A DNA stretch of 64,000 bases from Adenanthera pavonina. Lineage: Eukaryota; Streptophyta; Magnoliopsida; Fabales; Fabaceae. The notes beneath the pieces were generated by a model. That model saw only the letters and a list, made by a program, of their open reading frames with translations, ran no database searches and was not told the origin of the DNA. Location of the stretch: positions 9,761,501 to 9,825,500 of the forward strand of contig JAIVEN010000020.1 of assembly GCA_026686845.1 (NCBI GenBank). Reading direction: 5' to 3'. The position numbers and the translations under genes were made by a program. How positions within the stretch are numbered: position 1 is the first letter of the stretch; the number at the start of each line of letters is the position of its first letter. This document shows, piece after piece, positions 19,905-32,004 of this stretch.

Positions 19905-20208
19905 TGCTCAAGTTCTTTGGATGAAGCAGCAACTTGAAGATCTTGAGATTGAGATGAAGGAAATACTAATAAGATGTGATAATCAAAGTGCCATCAACAT
20001 CACAAAGAATCTAGTCATGCATTCAAGGACAAAACACATTGAAGTTAGACGTCACTTCATATAGGACCATGTTTTGAAAAAGGATATCATGTTAGAGTTT
20101 GTCCTAACTGAAGATCAGATTGCTGATATATTGACCAAACCTCTTCCAGAGGATAGATATTGCAAAATCAGAAGAGAATTGGAAATGGTAAATCCTAATG
20201 AACTGTAA
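19905..20208 (+). pseudogene. pol: Element A pol, RNase H C-terminal end
   Basis: This continues pol after the solo LTR: WMKQQLEDLE, CDNQSAINIT, the HIEVRRHF segment and the end VNPNEL at TAA 20206-20208. One in-frame TAG (about 20062) replaces the Arg seen in B. The stop overlaps a donor-like GTAAGC. Confidence 0.9.
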
Positions 20209-21152
20209 GCAACCCTCTAACTGAGTCTATTTACTTTCTAAAGTTAAGATATTAAGATCTATACTGACTTAAGATTCGAAGTATGTTTAAAGTGTTTTGT
20301 CGGTACTCCTCATGAGTTTATATGAAAGAAAAATCAATATAATGGAGTATCTCACACTTACTCAGTCAAAGGAAGATGGAAATTCAAATTTTCAACTCTT
20401 ATTTGTAAGTTCAATTATGTAAAATTCACATTTTGGATGTTATTAGACGAATTTCGATGCTACATTATGGTTTTTAAATGAATTAGCATACTTAAAATTC
20501 AAATTTAAGGGCTTAACAGACACATTTCAGTGCCTCACATGTTGTTATAGTATTTCTAATTCATTCGAAATTCATTTGTTGCCTGATGGAAATTCGAACT
20601 TTGAATATTGGTATGAGAGTTGATTGTTTAACATACGAACTTTAGCAATTCAAAATTTGCATTTCAAAAATTTCCTCACAAAGTCTCAAAATTTGAATTT
20701 TGAATCCTAAAATTCATCCGTTGAATTCTCTTACTTGTTTGCCTTCAAATAAAGCCTTAAAATTCGAACTTTAGGAGCATAACATTCATCTATTGTTGAG
20801 TCTCTGTTAGATGAATTTCAGTTATCCCTAGCATGACAAGCCTCTGATAGATGAACTTCAAGGATGAAAATTCATCTGTGAGACAATTTCTTTGAGTTGA
20901 ACAGGTAACGTAACCACTTGAAATTTGAATTTTGGCCCTTAAAATTTGTCTGTTGAGTGGTTACTTAAGCTAAACCAAAGGGTCATGCTCTGAACAGATG
21001 CAACCCTATTCATCTCTATCTCAAAGCTATTCGTCTCCTCTCTTAATTTCTCATCAATTCCTTTGATTAAACTTCATTTCCCACCAATTAAATTCATACT
21101 CAAACCTTATAAACTACTTTTGAGCATCTCTGACCTGCAATCTGTCACAAAA
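20209..21152 (+). other. Element A pol-ORF3 spacer (decayed)
   Basis: It is homologous to the other spacers. The CAGACGAA/TTCGAA motifs have mostly mutated to TG/CA forms (AGATGAA, TTTGAA). The donor-like GTAAGT at about 20406 and the block GAACAGATGCAACCC near 20993 remain. No gene is seen. Confidence 0.7.
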
Positions 21153-23238
21153 ATGACAAGGGTTAAGAATGCTAATGTTGGAAAAGAGGAGTCCAGACCC
21201 AAATGAGTGGTTAAATCTTAGTACACTTCCAAAGAAAGAGAATCCAAGAAAAGAAAAGCCGAATCTAGCATGGGAACTCTTTCTAAGAAGTAGAGAACAA
21301 CGCCCAAGGTTGAATTAAAGAAACCAACCCTTGCTGCTGCCCCTGCATCTTTCTCTATCGAGTCTGAGGAACTGCAATTAACAACTGAGCCTTTGCGCAG
21401 TTCTGACCAAATTGTGAACAAGTACAACACAAAATTTGTGGCAAAGAAGGTAATAACTCCTTATTGTACTAATTTGGAAGATTTTCTAGTTTCCAATAAT
21501 TTTGATGCTCGGATTTGGATGAGCAAATATAGAAATTTGTTGGAAATTAAGGAAATGTATGATGATGAAGTAATTAAAATGTGGTATGCTGCTTTAACAT
21601 ACAACAACAAGAAGAGGAAGTTCCAGGTGACACTTAGATCTAGGACTTTATAGCTTTATGATGAGACCATTAATGAAATTCTAGAGATTCCTGGTCAAGA
21701 GGGATACAAAATTGACATCACCACTTCCAGATACATAGATGAGGATGAAGAAGTAGATGAGGAAGGTTGAGATTTCTTGAACTATAAAGAAAGCATTGTG
21801 CTGAACACTCTATTAAAAAGATGTGAGAACATGCCTCCTCTAAAGCTTACGAAGCCCTCTGATTTAAGTGTCCAAGCCAGGGTCCTGCACTACATAGTAT
21901 CAAGGATCATTTTTAACAAAGGAGGAAGCTTTGATTTGATTACAATTGATGAGGCTCATATGATAACTGCCCTAATACGAGGAAAGTTGCTGAATCTGGG
22001 TCATATCATCTTCCAATGAATAATCAAGGCAAGGGATTAAAGAAAAGATTCCACCTTGCCCTATGCCTTCATCATCACCAAGATGCTTCAATATGCCAAG
22101 ATTCAGCACTTGGAAAAGGGAAAAGGGAAGCCCATTGAAGTGTTCAAGGAAATCAGAAGATTTGTTTTATGAGGAAGGTTAGTCACAATAGCAAGAATGG
22201 ACTTCTAAGGCTATTCCACACACACAGCCTTCACCACAACCATCCCAACCTATTTCTCCTCCACCACAGCCCTCTCAGCCACCTTAACCTTCTACTCTAT
22301 CCACTTGGGCCAAACCAACCATAATCACTGTGTTATATGATAGCAGGTCCTCATTAATGTTAAGTATTAGAGAGGAACAAAATGCCAAGTTTTCTCACCT
22401 GCAAGATCAAATCGCACACTTGGCCAAGAATCTGAAAGTGATTGCTGATGCTTATGAAGACATTAGAAGTGCTATCCCTACCATATCAGCACCACCTCAG
22501 CTGGGACCCTCTAAACCCACTAAGTTTGTCTCTCCTGAACCTCCAAGCCCTTTTGAATTATAATCTCTTGAGCATACTGCTATAGATGCTGCTATTGAGG
22601 CTGTTGACACTGCTGCTACCCCACAGGCCTTAAGCAATGACACAAGCCCTGGTCTACCTTTAGACTATGCCATGGAGGAAGAGGCCACTCAAGAAGAAGG
22701 CTTTCATGAGCTAGTGATAGAGGACATTCCTTAGGAATCAATCTTGTTATCTCAAGAATTTGACCAAATGGAAAAACTAGTTGCAGCTATCATCTCTGCC
22801 CCAATCATCCAAGCTACACTAAATGAGGAGAGAGGCATCATGCCTTATATGGATATTGCTGCCATTGTACATGATGCAATAGTGCAAGCTTAGAAGAAAA
22901 GGCTTGATGAAATGTTTCCTCCACCTGCTCCTCAACCTCCATCCCCTAAATATGGTCTGTCATTGGAGTAAAGAGCTAGACTAGCCAATATTTAAAGGGA
23001 AGTTCAAGAAATAGTCTCGGATGCTAAAGAAGATCTCTCTAAGATACCTCCATCAGTGCCATTCATTCCTGTCCCTCTTCAAGCTATTCCCATGTCACAG
23101 ATCCCTCCTCCCTTTATGCATGCTCCAGGCCCTGATGATGCCAAAAAGGGGGAGAAGAAAGACTAGCAAACTGGGAAGACTAAAGCTAGGCAATCTCGCA
23201 AAACTTATGGCAAGAGGTCAAAGCCCGAGAAGAAGTGA
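21153..23238 (+). pseudogene. Element A ORF3 (decayed plant transposon-like protein)
   Basis: It starts at the ATG at 21153 (MTRVKNANVGKEES) and ends at TGA 23236-23238, matching ORF3 of B over its full length. Readable pieces are 21393-21653 (domain start, YDDEVIKMWYAAL), 21777-22019 (LHYIVSRIIFNKGG) and 22330-22563 (coiled coil). Stops within the basic N-terminus, the domain and the Pro-rich region, together with deletions around 22150, show it is dead. Confidence 0.88.
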
Positions 23239-23543
23239 CAAGTTAGAGATCCTTAGGGCTTAGATCTTAGGGCTGTGTGATTCTGCATCTTGTAATTCTA
23301 TGTACTTGTAGGTGTTTTGTATACCTAAATTGTTCTTTGATTGAATCTCTGTACTGAATAGTTGAATCAATGCAATGTGTTTCTCATGTTTCTCTTTTTA
23401 TTCTCCTATATCCTTAGCTTTAAAACATGTGCTATATTTATGTTTGAATTTTTAATGCATATATTAAAGGGGAGCTCTTAGAAGCAAACCCAAGTACTAA
23501 TCTAGTTTGTAAGTTGTTTTGTTATCATCAAAAGGGGGGAGAC
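23239..23543 (+). other. Element A 3' untranslated region and polypurine tract
   Basis: It holds the conserved AGCAAACCCAAGTACTAATC block and the tract AAAAGGGGGGAGA next to the LTR. TATCATCAAAA upstream can pair with TTTTGATGAT in the LTR, as in the other copies. Confidence 0.8.
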
Positions 23544-25056
23544 TGTTGAATCAAGTGTTTTGATGATTTCAAACAACTAGAACTTGGAAGGAGAATATTA
23601 AAGGAGTGTAAGAGCATAGAAGTGAAGAAATCTAATGAAATACGTGTGAAGATTTAGTTGCTAGGATTTCTCACAATGTACACAGGGTAAAAGGCTCTGA
23701 TTTTTTACTTATTTATGTTCCCACATCATTTAAACAAGTGTTTTCATAGTTATCCTATGTTAACATATGTTAGATTTTGAAAACACTGACTAACAAGGGA
23801 ACTTTGCTATTAATTTTCATATGTTTTGTACAAAATTTGAACTTTGCTTGTTGAAATTTGAAGTTTTAGAGTTATTATCTCTAACAGAAGAATTTCAAGT
23901 TTTGAAATTCGAATTTCGAGTAAAGCGTAGTTGACAAAATATGTGAAATTTGTCTGAGGTCTTGTCAAAATTTGAATGATATTAAAGTGCAAAAAGAGTT
24001 TAAAGTCAGTCCCTCAAATTTTGGATTTCAAAATTCAAATTTTGAAATAACAACTTGGAAGTCTTGTTAGAGCATGTTTCTGACAGACGAACTTTGAAGT
24101 AGAAAATTTGAATTTCAAAGAGTAAAACTTTTGTGCCATGTTAAGCTAGCCACTAACAGATAAATTTTAATTTCTAAAATTTGAATTTCGAGTGCATTGC
24201 AAAAACATGAGACAATTGTTCATACTCAATAAATGCACTTTGAATATGAAAATTCATATGTTTTAACATGGGATATATTTGAAAAATTCAAAATTTGAAT
24301 TTCACTCTTGAACAGATGAATTTTGGAAGTTCAACGTTGAAGTCTTTAGCTTATGGTCTCTACAAAATTTATGTGTTGACCCCAAAATTCAAATGTTAGT
24401 GTGTCAGACGCATTAAATAACATTGGTGAGTGACTAGTTTTGTAGAGTAACCATTGGTTAACTTCTCTAATGGCTAGATCTTGTATCTAACGATTAGTTT
24501 AGTCATAAATCTATAAATAGAACTTCATTTGAAGTTGTGGGTAACAATTTTATGCTATACATACTGAAACTTTGCTAAAATCACTAGTCAAAGCCTTTTC
24601 TCTCACACACTTCATTTACTGTACTTCAACTATCACATTTACTCTGATTTAGATAGTGTTCTTTCTGTATAAAATCTTTTCTTCATCTGGAAGAAGGATT
24701 TCTTGCGAGGGATTTTACAAGGAAATTTGGAAAACACTTTGTAAGAGTGCAGAATATAGATTTGAGAGCTCTTAGAATAGAGCACAAGCTTGTATTGAGG
24801 CATTGCAAGGAGCCCACTAAATTCTTACAAGATAGTGAAAAATCTCAAGTGGTGTCTTGAGAACTGGACATAGGTCAAGTGGATCAAACTGAACCAGGAT
24901 AAATTTATGTGTCCTCTCCTCTTTTGCATTGCATTTGCTTTATTCTTTCTGTACTCTATTTTTTGAAAACTTCTATCATCATTGTTATATCACACTTTTG
25001 TAGAAAAATTTTGAAATTCATAATTCATGCCCATTGGGAAGCTAGCAAACCTAACA
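23544..25056 (+). repeat. Element A 3' LTR
   Basis: It is about 1513 bp, from TGTTGAATC to CTAACA, with a TATA box at 24511-24519. It is shorter than the LTRs of B, D and E because the U3 array has fewer modules and most CpGs have decayed. Confidence 0.92.
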
Positions 25057-25595
25057 AAGCACAAATCATATCATTAGTCCATAGTTTGCCATTTGGATTC
25101 ACTTAACTAAGCTAAAAATTTTATCCTTTTATAATAAGACCAAATATATAAAGAGAGTCAAAACAAGAGCCTATCACTCAAGGACCACAACAAAATACCT
25201 AAATTCCTTTTCTTCCCATTGAATCAAGATACAATGTTAATGTTCAAGAGTATAACTATTAACAAACCAACAACGCTTGTCAAAATGGGGTCATGAATGA
25301 TGATGCAACAAGCTAAATCTAATTAAGCTCTTATGCCCAAGAGAATACCACACAGTAAATAAATATACATCTTTCAAACATTTAGTCAAACACGTGGTGA
25401 GCATAATTTGAGAGAAGCACAAAAAGATGATTAATTTTGAACACCACACGCAAGACCAAAAATAGTACAGAGAAGCATGCAACATCACAACAAGCAGTAG
25501 ACAATGAATATATCATACATTGACTAAAGATTATTTGCTTCCACTCAACCCAAACCTATCTGACTCAAACTAAGAAACATGAAATAAAGGGAGGT
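25057..25595. other. Unassigned AT-rich DNA, no gene seen
   Basis: This flank of element A has no domain-like frame. On the minus strand it lies downstream of the promoter-like site at 25797 and could be leader or intron sequence of a lost transcription unit. Confidence 0.5.
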
Positions 25596-25870
25596 TTGAG
25601 TACCTATGCGAGTGTTCCCTTGAAGATTATCTCTTGCCCTCTCTTTTGCTCTCTTTCTTTTCTTTTTTCTTCCTATTTCTCTTCTTGCCCTCTTCGGTCT
25701 CTCTATTTTCTCTCAAATCAATGCTCTCTCCCTCCTTACTTTTCATCTCTCTGTGGCCTCCTCTTTTTTCTATTATGAGAATGTTTTCCATCCTCCCCTT
25801 TATATAGATGGAAGCATATGAAAGACACACCTGATATTGTGGCTGAAATCCCATAGTGCGCTGCAATTTT
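25596..25870 (-). promoter_or_regulatory. Promoter-like segment with TATA box and GA-rich leader (minus strand)
   Basis: On the minus strand, CTATATAAAGG (plus 25797-25807) is followed within 40-200 bases by a purine-rich GA leader and then by CGCATAG|GTACTC near 25600, which resembles an exon end. The 79-codon open frame here is low-complexity and I do not call it a gene. It may be the 5' end of a gene fragment or an unknown TE. Confidence 0.3.
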
Positions 25871-26399
25871 CTTCACCCGTACAACCATCCTTTCTCCTTC
25901 AAACCGTATTGCTCAGCCTTGTCCTTTGAGATGTGCTCTTTGATGTCTATTTGTAGCCTCCACATGTAACCCCTTTGCTGCCACTTTGATAGCATGAAAG
26001 AAGATTGAGGATTTGAGCTACGTTTCATTTCACCCTTTTTTCCCTTTTTAATTTTGAGATTTTATGGTTAAATTAATAATTTTTAAATAAAAAGGTTTGT
26101 TTTTGGATTTTTTTAAATTAAAAGTAAAGCATATAAGTATTTGGAAGTATGAAAAAAGAAATCTAAACTTAATAAAATTTCAAATTGTATGATTAATTAA
26201 GTATAAAAAAGTATCCAAAAATTATAGTTTTTTAAAAATATATTTTTTCTTTTTATAAATCAATGTCTTTTTATAAACCCAAACAAAAAAAAAAGTGATA
26301 AAGGTTTTAATGTAAGAAAAAAGAAACATTTGAGTATTAAAAACTATAGTCTTTAGGGTGTTTTCTAGTAATATAAAAAATTTTTCTTCTTCATTTTAG
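25871..26399. other. AT-rich DNA, no gene seen
   Basis: Long A and T runs and no readable coding frame. Nothing could be assigned. Confidence 0.5.
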
Positions 26400-26795
26400 A
26401 AACCACAAAAATAGCTAATGGGAATAGGTGAATAGTGTTGCATAAACATGAATGTTATAGGAACAGTTATAACTTGTTACCTATTTAAAATTATAAGACA
26501 ACATGGGAAAATTGGTTCTTATTCATATAGGCAATGGTTTACAATGGTCGATTAAAGGGATATTTCTTAGGCAACAATTTACCTTTGTTAGCTATTTAAA
26601 AAACACAAGGTAACATGTAGAAAACTACTGCCTACTCTACTTTAGGTTACAATTTTCAAGTATTGCTTAAAATGTGTGCTCTAAAGTGTGGGTTAGTGGT
26701 TACATGAGAAAAACTATTACCTATTCATAGATTAGGCAACACTTTTATGCCTGTTACAAAATTAACTATTATTGAAAGCAAAAAATACTGTAGTG
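26400..26795. repeat. Possible CACTA-type terminal region with subterminal repeats
   Basis: The segment ends TACTGTAGTG, whose complement is CACTACAGTA, like a CACTA terminus. It contains repeated short blocks on the theme GTTACCTATT / GGCAACA / AACATG-GAAAA. The opposite end was not found, so the call is weak. Confidence 0.3.
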
Positions 26796-26799
26796 AATT

Positions 26800-27370
26800 C
26801 TTTCTTTCTTTTTTTCTAATTGTTTATAAACATCTTAGATTTGTAGAATGAATTTCCCCAATACCATCCTTGTTAAAAGTTGGAGAATTTGGCCATATCC
26901 ATTTGGAACAATATAAGATATAAACTTGAATCTTTAAGCAACTTGTGTATAATATATCATATACAATGAAATTGATAAATTCTCTATCCTAAAAATCCAT
27001 TAAATGATTGAAATTAATACAAATGGGAAGCAACATTGGTTTTCTTTTTTGTTTCTTTTTTTTTAAAAGGATTTAGGGTTTAGGCTTAAGGAATTTTTAA
27101 ATTTTCATATGGTTTTTCACTATTTTCAACTCATTAAGAAAAAATTTCGAAGTGCCCTTGTTTTCAATTGTCAAGGATTGATCTAACAAAAAGATGGCAA
27201 ATTTCCTACATAGGTTAAAAGGAATTTCCAACTTATATGGAAAAAATTTTTAACTTAGCTTTGGGTATTTCATTACCTTGATTTGCATGATTTCCAACAT
27301 GTGGATTATTATTTTCCAAATGAAATTATGATTTATTGAGTCGTGTTATATTTTTTTTTTAAGTGAAGAA
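26800..27370. other. AT-rich DNA upstream of TE gene relic
   Basis: No gene is seen. It directly precedes the ATG at 27371 and may include the old promoter of that relic. Confidence 0.4.
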
Positions 27371-27514
27371 ATGGTAAAGGCAAAAGAAGAAGCATCAGAA
27401 TTTAATGTGGTATGTTATTTGTGATTTTAAGTAAAGTGTATTTTGGTGATTTGGATTGATGTTGCCAACATATTCCCTTTCTTTTTATTCGAACAGATTC
27501 CTTTTGACACAAGA
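27371..27514 (+). pseudogene. TE-associated gene relic, first exons
   Basis: The ATG at 27371 opens MVKAKEEASEFNV. A likely intron follows (GTATGT at 27410, ending GAACAG at 27496). Coding resumes as IPFDTRC, where solo LTR 2 cuts in (target duplication CAAGA at 27510-27514). The frame resumes at 29928. The TRCS start of the domain resembles the N-terminal region of Ulp1- or plant-mobile-domain-associated TE proteins. This is recognised by pattern only. Confidence 0.45.
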
Positions 27515-29922
27515 TGTAATATCCTGGAATTTTTACTGGATGTTTAATGTTCAATATTTTAAAATCTAGAAGAAATTTGTAAAAATGGATATCTATCATT
27601 TTGTGTGAAATAGGGTAAAGAGGTCAATTATCTTAGTTGGAAGGAAAAATGAGAAAATGATGATTTTACCTCTAAAACATAGAAAAAAAAGAAAAAAAAG
27701 ATAAACGAAAGTCAGTGGGTGGATGTTTGCAGAAGATGAAGAAAAATTAAAGAATTTTGGGAAACATTACACATAATGACTTGAAAGTTCTAAAAATTTT
27801 GAATTCGTCCTAAGTTAAGGGCATTTTTGTCAAAATTATATTTATTGAGTAATTATGATTTAATATTAATATTTTACCTGATAAAAGTCAATTTGAACTA
27901 CAAGAAGAGGCAGTATTAATTCAAGAAAAATTAGTGGGCCTTAATAACATATATTTTGGGTTAAGATAATAATTTTGGACCAAAAGTAGTTGTTGGATAA
28001 TCCTGTACTAATTTAATGACAATTTTGGCAAAAATGCTCAATAAATACGGATAAATTTAATTGGTAAAGTGTATTTTGATCTATTAAAATTTATGAAGCA
28101 ATTTTTGGCCCAAAAAAAGGTGAAGCATGTTTGCAAGCAAGTTTAGACACCAAGGGAATTTCCCTGAAAGTTTTCACAAAAAGAAAGGCCAAAACATAAA
28201 AAAAATAAAGTAATAAAGTTACTTTATGATATAATTATCCCATTAATTCACTTTAAGTCTTTATCTTCTTCACTTAGCATGCTAAAACAGAGAGCAAGGA
28301 GAGGGAGAAGTCATGACTTAGTGGAAGCAAAAGGAGAAGAGAAAAATCACAAGTTTAGTTCCAACATTTCAAAGTATTATCCTATAACAATTTCCTCGTA
28401 TTCTCTAGTAATTTTGAAGCATTTTGGTGGCTATTTTATTTTGCCAATGAAATTTCATCTAGAGAGATAAAGTTGAGCCATGAAGAAATTAAACCATAGA
28501 AATGCTTTAAGATGCAAGAACATAACATTAGATTGCAAATTGATTGGCTAGTTATTTTTCCACATTTTTTTGAAATTTTCTGCCTATTTAGGGTTTGAAA
28601 AGGAAAGAAGATTTTATAATTTTGACCACAAAAATGGATTTCTTGAGTCCAAAATAGGTGAAAACAAGTGTGTTATACAAGAAATTTTCAAAGAATATCT
28701 ATATAGATTTTTAAGGTTAAAGTGGCACTTTGAGAAGCAAATCATGTAATTCTTAGATTGGGACTTGTTTTGATGATGCAATAGGGTTCCAAGAGGCAAT
28801 TGAAGATAAAAGAAACAATGTGCAAAGTTTGGTGGAACTTGGCAAGCCTAAAGGTAGTTATTTTACTAATTATGTCAAAGTTGTTGAAATTATTTGCAAT
28901 GATGTTTTGAACATGCCATGCTATGACATTGATATTTTGTGTTGTATTTGATGTGTTGTCTATTTGAATAAGAGTGTTATGACTCTTGGATGTCCAATTT
29001 TTAGAATGTTACCATGCCAAAATTTCTATGAAAATGTATGGCATAAATGAGTTGATTGTTTTCAAATGATATTTCTATGAATTGTATGATAAAATGTTCA
29101 CATATTTGGTTGTAATTACTGAAATTCTTTGAATCTCATTTTCTTTCCAAATGTTTCACTTCATAGGTCCAAATTATAACAAAATTGCCTAAGAAGAAAA
29201 AGGAAAGGAAAAGCAAGCTCTTAATTAAAATGAATTTACTTGCATTAGTGTTTTGCTTGGAATACCTTGTAAAAATGATATGTATGATTTTAGGACTTTA
29301 TATGAATGCAATTATGTCTATCTAGACCTAACATAATGTAATGTGCAAAGTGGAGACAAGAGATGGCCATGTATGTAGATATTAAGGTGTATTTTGTCAA
29401 GTTATAGGATGAAAATGACCATTGTGATATTGCTGAGAATTTTGTATATTTTTCAAAAATTTTGTTGTTTAATGTATGAGTACTTTATAGTTTTGTAAAC
29501 TAGACATGAAATTCTTTTCATAGACACCAAGATCATTCAATTTGGAGTTTTGTGTGAATTATGATAAATTTTCAAAGTTATGGTCAGAATAAGGAATTTT
29601 CAAAAAAGACCATTGCTATAGTAAAGATTATATGAATTTACTATACAAATTGGTCAAGTATTTGCCATGTTCAATATTTTTACCATGTAGAGAATATTTT
29701 AAGCTATTTTTGGAGACTAAATTACCTTAATATGATTTTTCTTCATTTAGTTATGAATTTTCAAAATTCTTCGGATAAAATGAGATTAACCAAAGAAATA
29801 GTACCCAGAAACTGAAAAAAATTAGTTAAAGTTATTTTATGCAATCAAATCTCTAATCATGCATTAATGGACTAAAATGGAGTCTAATACATGGGAAATG
29901 AGTGTAAATATGAGGTATAACG
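27515..29922 (+). mobile_element. Solo LTR 2 of the TGTAATATCC long-LTR family
   Basis: This 2408-bp unit runs from TGTAATATCC to GAGGTATAACG (the final CA has mutated to CG). It is flanked by CAAGA at 27510-27514 and 29923-29927. It is closer to solo LTR 3 than to solo LTR 1, sharing for example the segment around CATAGACACCAAGATCA. No internal region is present. Confidence 0.87.
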
Positions 29923-29927
29923 CAAGA

Positions 29928-31330
29928 TGCTCACTTAAGTAGCTAAAGAAGGTTTTTGAGCATATAAAGAAAAGTAATTCATTGGTGGAAAGGGTAAAAA
30001 AATTGATTTTGACACCCTTTTGGACATTGGATGCTTCATGCTACATAGAGACCTATATGAGGAGGTGATCAAGACATTTGATCTAGCTTTCTCATCCTTT
30101 TATGTTAGAGGGAGAAAATGAGTAATGGACCCAAATGCTATCCATGTTTTGTTTGGGTTATCTCATGTCGGGGAAGTGGTTATATTGAAAGGTGATAATG
30201 AGTCCTTCCTTCCTTCCTTTGAAGAGGGAATTTAAGGGAGTATCTTACAAGGTAAATGGGAATAAGATAATCTTGAGTGACAAAGAATATAGATTTGAGT
30301 TCTTTTTTTTTTGTACTACTTGGGAAACTTTCTTTGCCCAAGCACAGGTTCAAAGAATAGTATTAGGTGTTTGAAAATTATATTTGGACTAAGGCTTAAC
30401 GTCACATAGTATGATTGGTCCTCCTTTTGTCTACTCAGAGGATGTTAATGAAATTTTTGAATATAAAAAATGGGTAAGGAAAGCAAAAGGTGAAAGGAAC
30501 AAAATAGTTGGAGAATGCTTATACTTTTTGGTGGTATATATGATTTGATTTACAAATATATGTTAAATGTTAAATATTTTTCTGACACGCTTTTTTTGGT
30601 TCAAACATTAACTCCATTTTGCATATATTTTTCATCCAATATTTTCTTCTTGGACTTAATGATGTGCCACTACTGCAATATGCACTACAACACTAGACTC
30701 ATGACAGAGTTCAAAAGCATGAGGATGATGAAAAGGAAAGCTTTCATGGCATTTTAGAAAAAAAATTTACTTGAACAAAGCTAGCTTGTCCATTGACTTT
30801 CCTTGATGCTAGCATTTTATGAATTGGTAGGAGCAAATTGTCATAATGCGTCACCCATACAATCTTGTATAACATGACACATTATTTTCAATGGTATAGG
30901 AAATGGAATAAATGTATGGCCAAATGATTAGCTTTATGTCTATATTTGCACATCATATGCTTAAGATATAGGCAAAAGAGGACAAGAGGAAAGAGGAGAA
31001 CAAGTAGATGAAGATGGCCATGATGAGAGAGAAAAAAAAAGAAGGAGGAAAAGATAAAGAAGCAAAGGAAAAGAGCAAGAAAAGGAGAAGGAAAAGGAAA
31101 AATGAAAAAGTACAATTTGTGGGTAGTGGGGGAGAAGGACAACATGGAGCAAAAGAGGAAGAAGAAGAAGGAAAAAGTTTTGACTAGTAAAGAAGATGGA
31201 TGGAGAGGATCCAAATGAGATAAAAAAAAGCTACAATACATTTTCCATTCCCTCTTCAACCTTTGAAGCAAAAAAGAGGATGTGCAATGAATGACAACTA
31301 AAAATGAGATGGAAGAAGTGTTTGCATACT
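29928..31330 (+). pseudogene. TE-associated gene relic, main part
   Basis: A readable frame around 30002-30230 gives FDTLLDIGCFMLHRDLYEE, VIKTFDLAFSSFYVRGRK and, after one stop, IHVLFGLSHVGEVV. This follows the layout of an N-terminal domain common in plant TE proteins (GF-LL, then F-P-S-F-I-G, then V-GLP-GG). A further readable part at 30515-30757 and a Lys/Glu/Arg-rich stretch at 30970-31190 follow. Stops and shifts are present throughout. The family is not certain. It could belong to a CACTA- or MULE-type element. Confidence 0.4.
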
Positions 31331-31599
31331 ATACAAGAAATGGCACACAGTAAGTTGTTTGAGTCATTTTTTGTTGTGTTAACCATTGAATTGATTATAG
31401 CTACCTAACTATGTGGTTAGTGATTTATGTAATAGGGAAATTATAAATATGGAAGGAAATATCCTTACACGAGATGATTGCCATTAGGTTGAGGGCAATA
31501 GATAAGTGCTTCAGTGAGTTTGTGTGTTACTTGAATAATATTTACAAGTATTAATAATAATGGGTATCTATTTAATAATATAGTGCATTTCCCTCAAAT
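31331..31599. other. Unassigned DNA between TE relics
   Basis: The sequence ACTATACAAGAAATGG near 31328 resembles a CACTA end (CACTACAAGAAAT), but no partner end was found. No gene is seen. Confidence 0.25.
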
Positions 31600-32004
31600 T
31601 TCTATTGGTGTTGTCTAAAATTGTTATTACAGCTACTTCGTACTTCATAGATCTACCAAATTATGGAGAACCATAAACTTGATAATATATTTTTTATACA
31701 ATTTCTTTTCCAATTTAGATTGATGCTTATTTATCAAAACATGTATATTATGCTTTCGCTCTTGTATGTGCCAACCAAGCATTGAATGACTCAGCTTGAT
31801 TTGTTGTTATATGATCCCTTCTCAGTTGCTAGAATTATGATAAGCAAAATAATCAATATCACCATCAATTTCAAGCCATCATGCCAACTCTAGGGAGAAT
31901 TATATCAAATTTCACCTGGCTTTATGAAAATCACACTCCAACCTTATATATGCAACATCATCCAACAACTTAAGTGCATCATCCATGCTTTACCCATCAT
32001 TCCT
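31600..32004 (-). pseudogene. MULE (MuDR-like) transposase pseudogene, C-terminal side
   Basis: Read on the minus strand from 32004 down, the sequence gives DDALKLLDDVAYIRLECDF, then TTNQAESFNAWLAHTR (about 31760-31810), then HQSKLEKK. The N-x-AESFN-W motif is characteristic of Mutator-like transposases. It joins to the segment at 61496-62118 once the insert flanked by TTCCT is removed. Stops and shifts make it non-functional. No SWIM zinc finger or terminal inverted repeat was identified. Confidence 0.75.

Larger units (their letters stand above)
1..25056 (+). mobile_element. Element A: old, interrupted Ty1/copia (SIRE/Maximus-like) retrotransposon, 5' end outside window
   Basis: The visible order is partial 5' LTR, degenerate primer site, gag, pol, spacer, ORF3, polypurine tract and 3' LTR. 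Gag is split by element B and pol by a 2.5 kb solo LTR. Every gene carries several stops. By eye, the two LTRs differ by roughly 7-8% over the compared stretch (5' LTR 1-300 against 24213-24510), so this is the oldest copia copy with both LTRs visible. The left target duplication lies outside the window. The five bases after the 3' LTR are AAGCA. Confidence 0.93.

Noticed and set aside
30888..31271. 127-codon minus-strand open frame with hydrophobic stretches
   Set aside because: It is the complement of a purine-rich Lys/Glu-coding low-complexity tract. The Phe/Leu/Ser runs are a composition artefact.
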